This document shows, one piece after another, positions 37,775 through 46,772 of a stretch of DNA of 64,000 nucleotides. Each line of letters opens with the position of its first letter. Within the stretch, counting starts at the first letter, position 1. The DNA lies in NCBI GenBank assembly GCA_050018415.1, contig JBEKAB010000017.1:17818-81817 (forward strand), written 5' to 3'. The notes beneath the pieces are model-generated. The model did not search any database and was not told the DNA's origin. It saw nothing but the letters and a program-made list of their open reading frames with translations. The translations under genes were made by a program, and so were the position numbers. This DNA comes from UBA1161 sp002311745 (lineage in GTDB: Bacteria > Planctomycetota > Phycisphaerae > Tepidisphaerales > Tepidisphaeraceae).

Positions 37775-40006
37775 TCATTGGCCGGGATACGCATAAAACT
37801 GGTCGCTGCCGGGGATCAGTTCCAGGTTCTTCCAAGTTGATTGAGCGCGTTTGCGGCCGTTGGGCCACCAGGTGGTCCATTGACTGGTGCCGTCCGGGTT
37901 GTAGCGCCACTGCGTGGAAAGTTGGCCCCACATGTACCAATCGCTCTCGGTGCCGATCTCTTGGCCAAGGTGGTATTGCGTTTCGCGCTGCTTGGCGCCA
38001 TTGGGATAAAACCAGGTTTCCGTGCCTTCGAGCAGGAAGCGTCCGTCGTTGCCGATGCCGGCGCTGTACGTGATGTGGGGCGAGCCGTCCGGGTAATTTT
38101 CGGTGTAGGACTGGACATCGCGCACTTCCGTGGCCGTGTTGGCCATCAGATGGGCGTCATCATTCGGCGTCGCCTCGTCGCTCCAGATCCACGCCTCGTT
38201 CATCTCGAAATGCAGGGCGGGGTGGGTCAGGGAGGTGACCAGGTGGATCAGCCCGTTGGGGCCTTGGCGTAGGACGCTGTAGCCGAGGGTATCGGAATCG
38301 TGATGCCCCTTTTGCGTGCCGGGTAGGGTCTTGATGCGCCAGGTTTTGCCTTCGTCCTGGGAGATGGCGATGTAGCAGCCGCTTTCCTTGATCTCGATGG
38401 GCTTGGTGGTGCCCTTGCTGGGCTGGTAATCGCCGCAGCAGATGATGTTGCCGCTCCTCAGGCGGAGGATGCAGGGGCGCTGAGCGCTATTGAGGGCGCA
38501 GAAAGGCGTTTTGGAGATTACGTACGATTTTCCGTGGTCGTGGCTGAGGGACTGCGGCATGTAACCGTCGATATTGGACCCGCGACCCAAGGCCAGGAAA
38601 TCGCCGTTATGCAGGAGGACGAAGGTGCCGTGCCGCCCATCGGTGCGTCCGCCGGTTTCGTGCCAGGTTTTTCCGTCGTCGCTGGTGGCCCAGAGCATGG
38701 AATGCGCGCCGGGCGCGTCGCAGGGCAGGTAGATCGTGCCGTCGCGATCGCGCAGGACGGTATTGATCGGCTGGGGGCGCGTGGTGGGGCCGATGGGCCC
38801 GATCACCTGGGGGAAGAATTCGCTGCTCCACCTGGCGCCGCTATTGCGGCTGGTGATGTAATTGAAGGGAAAATGCCCCTCCAAATACGGGTTGCCCCAG
38901 AAGAGATAAACGACCGGCCCGTCCCGCCAGAGCAGGGGCGCATGGTCGTTGGCCCCGGGCGTATCCACGAACGGGCTGGGCATGCCCCATTGATCGGCGC
39001 CGAAGGGCAGGCGGCTGGCCATCAGGCTGACCTGCGGCTCATACTCGTTGTGCGACGTGTACATCACCGTCAGCACGTCGCCGTTGGGCATCACTTCCAT
39101 GGCGGGGCTGTGGTTGTGATTGCGCAAGGATGGATCGAGCCCAGCGTGGCGGATGGCCTCGTCCGATGCGTCGTCCGGCGGCATCCACAGCATGCGGCGC
39201 TTGCGGAAATACGGCTTGTTCGGATCGGGGCCGATGGTGGCCAGTGCCGTGAGTTGGTGAACAGCCCGGAGGGGATAGATTGCCGCAAGCCGCTCGGGTG
39301 TCGACGGCAGGTCGGCTTGCACGATGCGGAAGCCAACGCCGTGCAGGCCGTAGGGATGGGCCGGATCAAACCCGTCCCGATAGGGGGCGAAATCGGGCGC
39401 CAGCCCCTCGCGGCTGCTGGGCTGCAAATAATCCTCGGGTTTGGAGTACTTCGACGGCTCGTCCAGCGGCCCGCCGCGAACCACCTTGCACAGTCCCTCC
39501 GGGCTGCCGACGGGATCGGTTTGATCCCCCAGCAGGTACCGGCTGTACCAGTCATAACACCATTGACGAAAACCCAGCATCTTTTGTGGATCGCGCCGGC
39601 AGGCGTATTCCCATTCCGCCTCCGTCGGCAGGCGATACGTCTTGTGTTCCTTGGTCGAGAGCCAGGCGCAGAAAGCCTCGGCGTCGTGCCAGCTCATCCC
39701 CGCCGCGTAGGGGGCGTATTGGTCGTTCAGCAGGGCGTCGGACTTGAACTGGCGAAATTGCTCGACGGTCACCGGCGTTTGCGACAGGTAAAACGGATGG
39801 GAAATGGTCACGTGATGGACGGGCTGCTCGTCGAAGTTGGCGCTGGGGCGGGTCGAGCCCATGTCGAAGGAACCGGCGGGAATCGGCAGCATCTTCATGC
39901 CGATGGAATTGACGAATTCCTGATCGGTCCCGAAGGCCGCGGCGGCGAGGGCGATCGGCCAGGCGGCCAGGCAGGCCAGGAGCATCGCTGCGCATCGGGC
40001 GGGCAT
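37775..40006 (-). CDS. Secreted FGE/SUMF1-like domain fused to a sialidase-like BNR domain
   Basis: The 743-residue protein has a signal peptide (MLLACLAAWPIALAAAA). Residues ~30-240 form a sulfatase-modifying-factor-like domain (EFVNSIGMKMLPIPAGSFDM, PVTVEQFRQF, MSWHDAEAFCAWLS, YRLPTEAEWEYACRR, HGVGFRIV). Residues ~270-640 form a beta-propeller with Asp boxes (ATSDDGKTWHE, SHDHGKSYV, SQDEGKTWRI) as in sialidases and related exo-glycosidases. The C-terminus (~650-743) has MORN-like repeats (GTETWFYPNGAKQRETQY, TTWWPNGRK). The FGE-like part lacks the canonical GGSW segment (it reads VVRGGPLDEPSKYS), so formylglycine-generating activity is doubtful; it may serve as a binding domain. It is divergent from the pectinesterase pair, which suggests a shared polysaccharide-utilisation role. 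Confidence 0.85.
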   Translation of the reverse strand: MPARCAAMLLACLAAWPIALAAAAFGTDQEFVNSIGMKMLPIPAGSFDMGSTRPSANFDEQPVHHVTISHPFYLSQTPVTVEQFRQFKSDALLNDQYAPYAAGMSWHDAEAFCAWLSTKEHKTYRLPTEAEWEYACRRDPQKMLGFRQWCYDWYSRYLLGDQTDPVGSPEGLCKVVRGGPLDEPSKYSKPEDYLQPSSREGLAPDFAPYRDGFDPAHPYGLHGVGFRIVQADLPSTPERLAAIYPLRAVHQLTALATIGPDPNKPYFRKRRMLWMPPDDASDEAIRHAGLDPSLRNHNHSPAMEVMPNGDVLTVMYTSHNEYEPQVSLMASRLPFGADQWGMPSPFVDTPGANDHAPLLWRDGPVVYLFWGNPYLEGHFPFNYITSRNSGARWSSEFFPQVIGPIGPTTRPQPINTVLRDRDGTIYLPCDAPGAHSMLWATSDDGKTWHETGGRTDGRHGTFVLLHNGDFLALGRGSNIDGYMPQSLSHDHGKSYVISKTPFCALNSAQRPCILRLRSGNIICCGDYQPSKGTTKPIEIKESGCYIAISQDEGKTWRIKTLPGTQKGHHDSDTLGYSVLRQGPNGLIHLVTSLTHPALHFEMNEAWIWSDEATPNDDAHLMANTATEVRDVQSYTENYPDGSPHITYSAGIGNDGRFLLEGTETWFYPNGAKQRETQYHLGQEIGTESDWYMWGQLSTQWRYNPDGTSQWTTWWPNGRKRAQSTWKNLELIPGSDQFYAYPGQ

Positions 40007-40097
40007 CGGCCGATGAGCTTACCATCGCGCCGCCGGCGTCAACAACCCTACACCGACCGCGGCGGCATCGCTATGATTTGCGTCAACGGAGGTCAAC

Positions 40098-41180
40098 ATG
40101 ATCGGTGTGCGAGCGCTGAACTGGGCGAGTGTGATCGTGATTGGTGCGCTGGCGGGATCGGCGGCGGCGGATGCGGCCAAGCTGCTGGTGGTGGCGGCGG
40201 ATGGGACGGGATTCAGCACGGTGCAGGCGGCGATCGATTCGATTCCCGATGGGAGCCAACAGCCGGTGACGATCTACATCAAGCCGGGCACCTACACCGG
40301 GCAGATCAAGATCAGCGCGAATAAGCCGCCCATCCGCATGTATGGAGATGATGCGCAGTCCACGATTCTGATTTTCAATCTGGAAGCGAAGCTGCCGGGG
40401 CCGGACGGCAAACCTTTGGGGACGACCAAGACGGCCAGCACGTACGTGCAGGCCAACGATTTTGAGGCGGATGACCTGACGTTCTCCAATTCGACGCCGC
40501 GGGACGTCGCCCAGGCGTTGGCGTTGGCGGCGCAGGGGGATCGGCAGATTTACCGCCGCTGCCGGTTTGTCGGATGGCAGGACACGCTGTACACCAACGG
40601 CGGGCCGCCGCCGGCAAGCGCGCCCTCGACGCGGAGCGGCGGCAACCCGCTCCTTTGGCAAAAGCCGGTTACGCCGGCCAACCGGCTGTATTTTGAGGAT
40701 TGCCACATCGAAGGCGGCGTCGATTTCATCTTCGGCAACTCCACGGCGGTCTTCCGCAACTGCGAGATTCTCAGCAAGCGCAGGGGGTACCTCACGGCGG
40801 CTTCCACGCCTCAGGGCGTCGCCTACGGGTACGTGTTCATGAACTGCAAGCTGACGGCACGCGAGGGCGTCAAGGACGGCAGCGTGTACCTGGGCCGGCC
40901 GTGGCGCGAATACGCCAACGTGATCTATCTGAATTGCGAGATGGGCCCGCAGATCAACGCGGCGGGGTGGTCGGAATGGAAAAGCGCGCCCGAGCGCATC
41001 AAGACGGCATACAACGCCGAGTACGGCAGCACGGGGCCCGGCGCGACCATTGAGGAGCGAGCGCCCTGGTCGCACCAGTTGACCGCGGATCAGGCCAAGG
41101 CGATCACGGTGCAGTCGGTGCTGGGCGGCGAGGATCATTGGGACCCCAAGCCCAGCGCCCAACCCGCGAGCCGACCATGA
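40098..41180 (+). CDS. Secreted pectinesterase (CE8), first of a tandem pair
   Basis: The 360-residue protein has a signal peptide (SVIVIGALAGSAAADA) and the right-handed beta-helix of pectin methylesterases. Key motifs and residues are GWQDTLY (Q161, D162 acid/base), GGVDFIFGNS (D209 nucleophile) and YLGRPW (R267). It removes methyl esters from homogalacturonan outside the cytoplasm. The stop overlaps the start of a second CE8 gene (ATGA). There is a ~35-residue insert rich in Pro/Ser/Gly after GWQDTLY, shared in position but not sequence with its paralogue. Confidence 0.93.
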   Translation: MIGVRALNWASVIVIGALAGSAAADAAKLLVVAADGTGFSTVQAAIDSIPDGSQQPVTIYIKPGTYTGQIKISANKPPIRMYGDDAQSTILIFNLEAKLPGPDGKPLGTTKTASTYVQANDFEADDLTFSNSTPRDVAQALALAAQGDRQIYRRCRFVGWQDTLYTNGGPPPASAPSTRSGGNPLLWQKPVTPANRLYFEDCHIEGGVDFIFGNSTAVFRNCEILSKRRGYLTAASTPQGVAYGYVFMNCKLTAREGVKDGSVYLGRPWREYANVIYLNCEMGPQINAAGWSEWKSAPERIKTAYNAEYGSTGPGATIEERAPWSHQLTADQAKAITVQSVLGGEDHWDPKPSAQPASRP

Positions 41181-42265
41181 TGCAAAAGTTTCTCAGACTT
41201 TCACGTAGCCGCGCGTCTACAGGCGAGGCTTTATCGCTGATCATCGCCCTGCTTTGCGGCTGTCAATCGACCAAGACGCTGACGGTGGCGGCGGATGGGA
41301 GCGGGCAGTTCACGTCCGTGCAGCAGGCGATTGATTCGATTGTGCCCGGCGGGAAGGATCGCGTGACGATCCACATCAAGCCGGGGACGTACACGGAGCA
41401 CATCACGATCGCGCCGGATGAGCCGCCGATCCGCATGTTCGGCGACGACGCGGCCAAGACGGTGTTGACGTTCAATCTGACGCACAACACGCCCGGGCCT
41501 GACGGCCGGACCATCGGCACGGCCAAGAGCGCCAGCACGACGGTGCTAGCCAACGATTTTGAGGCGGATGATCTGACGTTCGCCAATTCCACGCCGCGGG
41601 ACATGTCGCAGGCGCTGGCGTTGGCGGCGGAAGGGGACCGGCAGATCTATCGCCGCTGCCGATTTTTGGGTTGGCAGGACACGCTGTTCATCAACGGCGG
41701 GTCGCCGCCGCTGACGCCGGGGGACACGCGGCCCTCGCGGCCGCGCGGCGGCTCGTCGCCGGCCACCACCACCAGGCCCACCAGCACCTGGACCAATCGG
41801 CTTTATTTCGATAACTGCTACGTCGAGGGCGGCGTGGATTTCATCTTCGGCAACTCCACGGCGGTGTTCAAAAATTGTCAGATCCACTCGAAGCGTGCCG
41901 GGTATCTGACGGCGGCTTCGACGCTGGGCGATGCTTGTTACGGCTACGTGTTCATGAATTGCGATCTGACCGCCGCCGATGACGTCGAGCCGGGCTCGGT
42001 TTATCTGGGCCGGCCGTGGCGCGAATACGCCAACGTGATTTATCTCCATTGCCGCATGGGCCCGCAGATCAACGCGGCGGGGTGGTCGCCGTGGAAGAGC
42101 GTGCCGCAGCGCATTCACACCGTGCGCTACGCCGAGTACGGCAGCACCGGTCTGGGCGCCAGCCCCCAAACGCGCGTGCCCTGGTCCAAGCAACTGAGCG
42201 ACCGGGAGGCCAAAGTGATCACGGTCGAGTTGGTCCTGGGCGGGCCGGACCATTGGAATCCGTAA
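41177..42265 (+). CDS. Lipoprotein pectinesterase (CE8), second of a tandem pair
   Basis: The ATG at 41177 overlaps the preceding stop. The 362-residue product carries a lipobox (LIIALLCGC), so it is predicted to be anchored in a membrane, while its upstream paralogue is free. It keeps the CE8 motifs GWQDTLF, GGVDFIFGNS and YLGRPW, with a Pro/Thr/Ser-rich insert (SRPRGGSSPATTTRPTSTW) after the first. The two proteins are alike over their whole length (for example PPIRM.GDDA and QINAAGWS.WKS), consistent with a local gene duplication followed by divergence of the export signals. Confidence 0.93.
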   Translation: MMQKFLRLSRSRASTGEALSLIIALLCGCQSTKTLTVAADGSGQFTSVQQAIDSIVPGGKDRVTIHIKPGTYTEHITIAPDEPPIRMFGDDAAKTVLTFNLTHNTPGPDGRTIGTAKSASTTVLANDFEADDLTFANSTPRDMSQALALAAEGDRQIYRRCRFLGWQDTLFINGGSPPLTPGDTRPSRPRGGSSPATTTRPTSTWTNRLYFDNCYVEGGVDFIFGNSTAVFKNCQIHSKRAGYLTAASTLGDACYGYVFMNCDLTAADDVEPGSVYLGRPWREYANVIYLHCRMGPQINAAGWSPWKSVPQRIHTVRYAEYGSTGLGASPQTRVPWSKQLSDREAKVITVELVLGGPDHWNP

Positions 42266-42297
42266 AATGCAGGGCAACTGCATTGTCGCGCGCGCAT

Positions 42298-42376
42298 CTA
42301 TTTCCCCTCTCCCGGTACGCCTATTTCCCCTCCCCCGGTACGCCTATTTCCCCTCCCCCGGTACGCCGGGGGAGGG
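42298..42376. repeat. Three 23-bp tandem repeats ending in a hairpin
   Basis: The unit CTATTTCCCCTCCCCCGGTACGC (three copies, 42298-42366; the first has one C-to-T change) is followed by CCGGGGGAGGG, which pairs with CCCTCCCCCGG of the last unit. It lies just behind the pectinesterase operon and may act as a transcript end. Confidence 0.85.
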
Positions 42377-42466
42377 TCAGGGTGGGGGTTGCCATGCCGT
42401 GAAACGGCGGCAGTGACTGGCTCGTTCGTTTGTGGCGGCGTGGTTTGCTACAATTGCCCGTCGTTT

Positions 42467-42540
42467 GGCCGAGTACCCAAGTGGACTAAGGGGACTGATT
42501 GCAAATCAGTTATTCGCCGGTTCGAATCCGGCCTCGGCCT
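42467..42540 (+). tRNA. tRNA-Cys (GCA)
   Basis: The 74-nt cloverleaf has acceptor GGCCGAG/CTCGGCC, D-arm CCC...GGG, anticodon stem-loop CTGAT-TGCAA-ATCAG with anticodon GCA, and T-arm GCCGG-TTCGAAT-CCGGC. The discriminator is U, as expected for tRNA-Cys. CCA is not encoded. A hairpin (ATTGCGGCC/GGCCGCAAT, 42541-42561) follows at once. Confidence 0.95.
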
Positions 42541-42690
42541 ATTGCGGCCTTTGGCCGCAATAGAGCAGTGGAGCAGTAGATCAGTGGAACAGTAGAGCAA
42601 AGAAAAATGCAAGAGAACGAACAGCGTTCCGGGCTCAGCGCCCGCTCCACTGCGGTCTACTGTTCTACTGTTCTACTGCTCTGATTGAGT
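42541..42690. repeat. Hairpin and inverted repeat behind tRNA-Cys
   Basis: After the short hairpin at 42541-42561, GAGCAGTGGAGCAGTAGATC (42562-42598 region) and TCTACTGTTCTACTGCTCTG (42649-42684 region) form a second, longer inverted repeat around ~50 bases. It resembles a small miniature element. Confidence 0.6.
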
Positions 42691-42691
42691 T

Positions 42692-42931
42692 TCACGGCAC
42701 GAGGTGCATGCGGCTATGGATCTGCGGGCCGGAGAGCCGCGAGCAGGAGCGCGGGGCGGCATGCAACCAGATCAGGGCGATCAAGATCCAGAAACCGATC
42801 GCCAGGACCGGGCGGCGCCTGTGCGGAAACTGGGGCTGCGGCGGGGTCAGGGGCAATCCGCAACGACGGCAGAAACGCGCCCATGACGGCATCGTCGATC
42901 CGCAGCGAGCGCAATGACGTAGCGCGTCCAT
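42692..42931 (-). CDS. Small zinc-ribbon membrane protein
   Basis: From the ATG at 42931 the product has 79 residues. Two CxxC pairs (CARCG and CRRCG, 14 residues apart) form a zinc ribbon at the N-terminus, followed by a Pro/Arg linker and one membrane helix (LAIGFWILIALIWLHAA). Such zinc_ribbon-TM proteins are common and uncharacterised. A TTG at 42940 is an alternative start. Confidence 0.6.
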   Translation of the reverse strand: MDALRHCARCGSTMPSWARFCRRCGLPLTPPQPQFPHRRRPVLAIGFWILIALIWLHAAPRSCSRLSGPQIHSRMHLVP

Positions 42932-43141
42932 ATCGAGCAATTATACCGCGCCCGTGAGATGGCGCAATCGTCGAGCTCCAGAAGCGTCGATGGCCTTATT
43001 GGACCAGCGAGATGGTCGCGGCGGTGGCGTCGGCGGCGGCGTAGAACGGCGTGAGCGGAAGATCGTCGGGAACACCACCGGCCGGCTCAATCACGAGGCT
43101 GAGCCGGCTCGTCCTCGAGCCGGTCCGTGCCCTGGATAGTC

Positions 43142-44356
43142 CTAGTCCAATTCGTCGAACCCGCCGACGTTGGGCAGCTCACCGGCCAGCGGCTTGGCGT
43201 ACTTCACGAACGCATCGGTGACGTTGTTGCCATCGGCGATGTAAGACGCGTCCAGGTGCTTGGTCTCTTTGGCGACGCCGGCCAGCGGCGTGAGGAAGGT
43301 TTCGATTTTGTATTGGGCGTCCGGCAGGCGGCGCATGGCGACGCTGCCCTCGGTTTGGCCTTCGGCGCTGTACTGGACGGCCATGCGGCCGACGAGGCGG
43401 GCTTCGCGGGCGTCGACGGGGCTGACGAAGCCGGGGAAGCTGCGCTGCAGATAGCCGAAGGTGTCAGCGCGGACGCGCAGCTTTTTGCCGCCGGGGGGGG
43501 AGAGCTTGCGTCTGATCAGATCGGCCAGGTAATCGCCCAGGGCGCCGCTGCCGGAAAGCTGGACGTTGCCGTGGCTGTCGTGCTCGATGCCCTGAGCCAT
43601 GGACTCGGCCCAGGTGAGGCCGTTGGGCTTGGAAATGCCTTCGCTGGCGGCGATGAGGCAACGGCCGTGCTGGGAATAGACGCGGTCGACATCCGCGAGG
43701 AATTTGTCCTCGCTGAGGGGCGATTCAGGGACGTAGATGAGGTGCGGGCCGTCGTTGTCATGCTGGCGGGCCAGGACGGACGCGGCGGTGAGGAATCCGG
43801 CGTGCCGGCCCATGACGATGTCGACCTTGATCCCCGGCAGGGATTTGTTGTCGAAATTGTCGCCCATAACTGCGGCGGCGACGAACTTGGCGGCCGAGCC
43901 GTAGCCGGGCGTGTGGTCGTGCACGCGCAGGTCGTTGTCGATGGTTTTGGGGATGTGGAAGACGCACAGCTCGTAACTTTCCTTGTGGGCCAGCTCGGCG
44001 ACGATGCGGGCGGTGTCGGCCGAATCGTTGCCGCCGATGTAGAAGAAGTAGCGGACGTTGTTCTTGGCGAAGGCCTTGAAGATTTTTTCGCAGTAGGCGG
44101 CATCCGGCTTGTCGCGCGTGGAGCCCAGGGCGGAAGCGGGTGTGGCGGCGATGCGGTCCAGCAGTTCGCCGGGGACGTTTTTGAGGGGGATGAAGCTTTC
44201 GTTGATGATGCCGCGCACGCCGTGCTTGGCGCCCAGGAGCTGATCGATGTGCCCGGATTCCTTGACGGCCTGGATGACGCCGACAAGAGATTCGTTGATG
44301 ACGGCCGTCGGCCCGCCGGACTGCCCGACCACCGCGTTGCCTTTGAACTGTGCCAT
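43142..44356 (-). CDS. pfp: 6-phosphofructokinase, pyrophosphate-dependent type
   Basis: The 404-residue protein belongs to the PfkA superfamily (GQSGGPTAVIN at the N-terminus, MGRHAGF in the middle). Two positions decide the phosphoryl donor: in GGND (108-111) an Asp sits where ATP enzymes have Gly, and in IPKTIDND the Lys137 takes the place of Gly. Both are marks of PPi-dependent enzymes. It would interconvert fructose 6-phosphate and fructose 1,6-bisphosphate reversibly in glycolysis and gluconeogenesis. It is a single transcription unit with no partner gene. Confidence 0.92.
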   Translation of the reverse strand: MAQFKGNAVVGQSGGPTAVINESLVGVIQAVKESGHIDQLLGAKHGVRGIINESFIPLKNVPGELLDRIAATPASALGSTRDKPDAAYCEKIFKAFAKNNVRYFFYIGGNDSADTARIVAELAHKESYELCVFHIPKTIDNDLRVHDHTPGYGSAAKFVAAAVMGDNFDNKSLPGIKVDIVMGRHAGFLTAASVLARQHDNDGPHLIYVPESPLSEDKFLADVDRVYSQHGRCLIAASEGISKPNGLTWAESMAQGIEHDSHGNVQLSGSGALGDYLADLIRRKLSPPGGKKLRVRADTFGYLQRSFPGFVSPVDAREARLVGRMAVQYSAEGQTEGSVAMRRLPDAQYKIETFLTPLAGVAKETKHLDASYIADGNNVTDAFVKYAKPLAGELPNVGGFDELD

Positions 44357-44544
44357 GATCTATTCCTTGTCGAAGCGGATTGGGAAGAACCGCGGGAACG
44401 ATGATAGGGCGTGGATGGGCAGGTTCAAGGGCGGAAAATGCTAAATGCGGAATGATGAATGATGAATGAATTCAGCGTTGGGCATGGCGTTTTCTGGAAG
44501 AGCTTTCCTATTCAAAGACGCGGGGCTGGAGTAAAGTCGGTGCG

Positions 44545-45411
44545 ATGGAGGAAGTGCTCAAAAAGATCAGGGCCGCGACGGAAATTCGAAAGGCGCTGGG
44601 CCGTTACACCCAGGCCATTCTGGTCAAGTGTCCGCAAGGCGTTTTCCTGGTTCCGGCGGACGACATGTACCTGGGCTGGGATCTTCGCCACAAGGGCGAG
44701 TACGCCGTCGGCGAGCTTCGGTTCCTGGGAACCGTGTGCAACAGCAGCACCCGGCTGTTGGTGGTGGGGGCGCACATCGGGGCGCTGATGATTCCGCTGG
44801 CGCGAACCTGCCGGAGCGTCGTCGCCGTCGAAGCCAATCCGCAGACGGTCGAGTTGCTCAGGCTCAACCTGATGCTCAATGGCCTGCCGAACTGCCGCGT
44901 GCTGCACAAGGCGGCCAGCGACAAAGCGGGGTGGATCGAGTTCGTCCTCAATCAGATCAATAGCGGCGCCAGCAAGCGCCTGCCGCTGGTCAGGGATCCG
45001 CTCTTTTTTTTTGACAGTCCCGAGATCACCAAGGTTGAGGCGGCGCCGCTGGACGAGCTGCTGCCGGGCGAGACATTTGACGTGATCATCATGGACATCG
45101 AGGGGTCGGAAACCTTCGCCTTGCGGGGGATGCAGCGGATTCTGTCCACAGCCGCCGTCTTGCAGGTTGAATTTCTGCCGCTGCTTCTGCAGACGGTGGC
45201 TGGGGTTTCCGTGAGGGATTTCGTGTCGTTGATCGAGCCTCATTTCCAGAGCATGCACGTTCCCCGTCGCGCGGTGACGGTGGGGCGCCAGGAGTTTTTG
45301 CCGCTGCTGTCGGAGATGTATCAACGCGGGGAGAACGAGTACTCGCTGATTTTTCTCAAGGCAGCAGCGGATGCCGTGAGTTTTCCAAATTCGGCTCCCG
45401 TGCGGAATTGA
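44545..45411 (+). CDS. FkbM-family methyltransferase
   Basis: The 288-residue protein has a Rossmann methyltransferase core: the SAM-binding region is RLLVVGAHIGALMIPLARTC followed by VVAVEANPQTVELLRLNLML, and the FkbM signature is LDELLPGETFDVIIMDIEGS near residues 170-190. Members O-methylate sugars or small molecules. The N-terminal ~60 residues (IRKALGRYTQAILVKCPQGV) are typical of stand-alone FkbM proteins. It is flanked by unrelated genes, and the substrate is unknown. Confidence 0.85.
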   Translation: MEEVLKKIRAATEIRKALGRYTQAILVKCPQGVFLVPADDMYLGWDLRHKGEYAVGELRFLGTVCNSSTRLLVVGAHIGALMIPLARTCRSVVAVEANPQTVELLRLNLMLNGLPNCRVLHKAASDKAGWIEFVLNQINSGASKRLPLVRDPLFFFDSPEITKVEAAPLDELLPGETFDVIIMDIEGSETFALRGMQRILSTAAVLQVEFLPLLLQTVAGVSVRDFVSLIEPHFQSMHVPRRAVTVGRQEFLPLLSEMYQRGENEYSLIFLKAAADAVSFPNSAPVRN

Positions 45412-45422
45412 TCCTTACGCGA

Positions 45423-46769
45423 TCACTTCCCGAGCAGCGACCGTTCGACAAACCCGGTATCCACGTCGCCGTTGCGGAAGTTGGGATGGTCCAGTATCTG
45501 CATGTGCAGGGGAATGGTGGTCTTGATGGGGGCGATGTGAAATTCGGACAGGGCGCGTTTCATGGCGGCAATGGCCTGCGTGCGCGTGGGGCAGTGAACG
45601 ATCAGCTTGCCGATCATGCTGTCGTAATTGGGCGGGATGCGGTAGCCGGCGTAGACGTGGCTGTCCCACCGCACGCACGGACCGCCGGGGGTGCGCAGCT
45701 CCTCGATCAGTCCCGGCGACGGGGCGAAATTGCGCGCCGGGTCCTCGGCATTGATGCGGCACTCGATGGCGTGGCCGCTGATCACGATGTCTTTTTGCCT
45801 GACGCTCAGGGGCGAGCCGGAGGCGATGCGAATCTGCTCCTTGATCAGATCGACGCCGGTGACTTGTTCGGTGACGGGGTGTTCCACCTGGATGCGGGCG
45901 TTGACCTCCAGCAGGTAAAAGTTTTGCTTGCGGTCGACGAGGAATTCGACGGTGCCGGCGTTGGTGTAGCCGGCGGCCTTGATCAGGCGGACGGCGGCTT
46001 CGCACAATTTCTGGCGTGCTTCGTGGCGCAGGACGGGGCAGGGCGATTCCTCCAGGAGTTTTTGATGCCGGCGCTGCAAGGAGCAATCGCGTTCCCACAG
46101 GTGCACGACGTTGCCGTGATGATCGGCCAGGACCTGGACTTCGACGTGGCGGCCGAACTCGATGTATTTTTCGATGTAGACGGTGGAATCCTTGAAGGCG
46201 TTTTCGGCCTCGGCCTGGGCCTGCTTGAGCCCGGCGCGCAGGGAGACGTCGTTGTGGGCGACGCGCATACCGCGGCCCCCACCCCCGGCCGCCGCTTTGA
46301 TGATCACCGGGTATCCGATCTCCGCCGCCAACTTCAGGGCGGCCTTTTCATCCTCGATGGCGCCGGCGCTGCCCGGTACGGTGGGGACCTTGGCCTTGCG
46401 CGCCAGCTTTTTGCAGGCGATCTTGTCGCCCACCGCCGCCATGGCCGCCACCGGTGGACCGATGAACTCGATCTTGCAGCTTCGGCAGACCTCGGCGAAG
46501 TGATCGTTCTCCGCCAAGAAGCCGTAACCCGGGTGGATGGCCTGCACGTCGGCGATTTCGGCGGCGGAGATGATGCGCGGGATGTTGAGATAGCTCTCGG
46601 CCGGCGGGGCGTCGCCGATGCAGATGGCTTCATCGGCCAGCTTCAGGTACGCCGCGTCGCGGTCGGCGGTGGAGTAGACGACGGCCGTCTGTACGCCTAA
46701 TTCCCGGCACGCGCGGATGATGCGCAGGGCGATCTCTCCACGGTTGGCAATAAGAATTTTCGAAAACAT
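45423..46769 (-). CDS. accC: Acetyl-CoA carboxylase, biotin carboxylase subunit
   Basis: The 448-residue protein is full length for AccC. It starts MFSKILIANRGEIALRIIRA and has the ATP-grasp glycine-rich loop AAAGGGGRGMRV, the biotin-carboxylase motifs EYIEFGRHVEVQVLADHHGN and FLLEVNARIQVEHPVTE (as FYLLEVNARIQ here), and the C-terminal cap AIECRINAEDP. It carboxylates the biotin on BCCP using ATP and bicarbonate, in fatty acid synthesis. It is the last gene of the pepP-accB-accC unit and is separated from accB by the inserted S23-like gene (~460 bp), which could affect co-expression. Confidence 0.97.
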   Translation of the reverse strand: MFSKILIANRGEIALRIIRACRELGVQTAVVYSTADRDAAYLKLADEAICIGDAPPAESYLNIPRIISAAEIADVQAIHPGYGFLAENDHFAEVCRSCKIEFIGPPVAAMAAVGDKIACKKLARKAKVPTVPGSAGAIEDEKAALKLAAEIGYPVIIKAAAGGGGRGMRVAHNDVSLRAGLKQAQAEAENAFKDSTVYIEKYIEFGRHVEVQVLADHHGNVVHLWERDCSLQRRHQKLLEESPCPVLRHEARQKLCEAAVRLIKAAGYTNAGTVEFLVDRKQNFYLLEVNARIQVEHPVTEQVTGVDLIKEQIRIASGSPLSVRQKDIVISGHAIECRINAEDPARNFAPSPGLIEELRTPGGPCVRWDSHVYAGYRIPPNYDSMIGKLIVHCPTRTQAIAAMKRALSEFHIAPIKTTIPLHMQILDHPNFRNGDVDTGFVERSLLGK

Positions 46770-46772
46770 TGC

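Noticed and set aside
38534..40324. 596-codon plus-strand frame
   Set aside because: It lies opposite the FGE-sialidase gene, which has recognisable domains and a signal peptide. The frame has no family features.
43127..44404. 425-codon plus-strand frame
   Set aside because: It is the shadow of the phosphofructokinase gene.
45408..46700. 430-codon plus-strand frame
   Set aside because: It is the shadow of accC.
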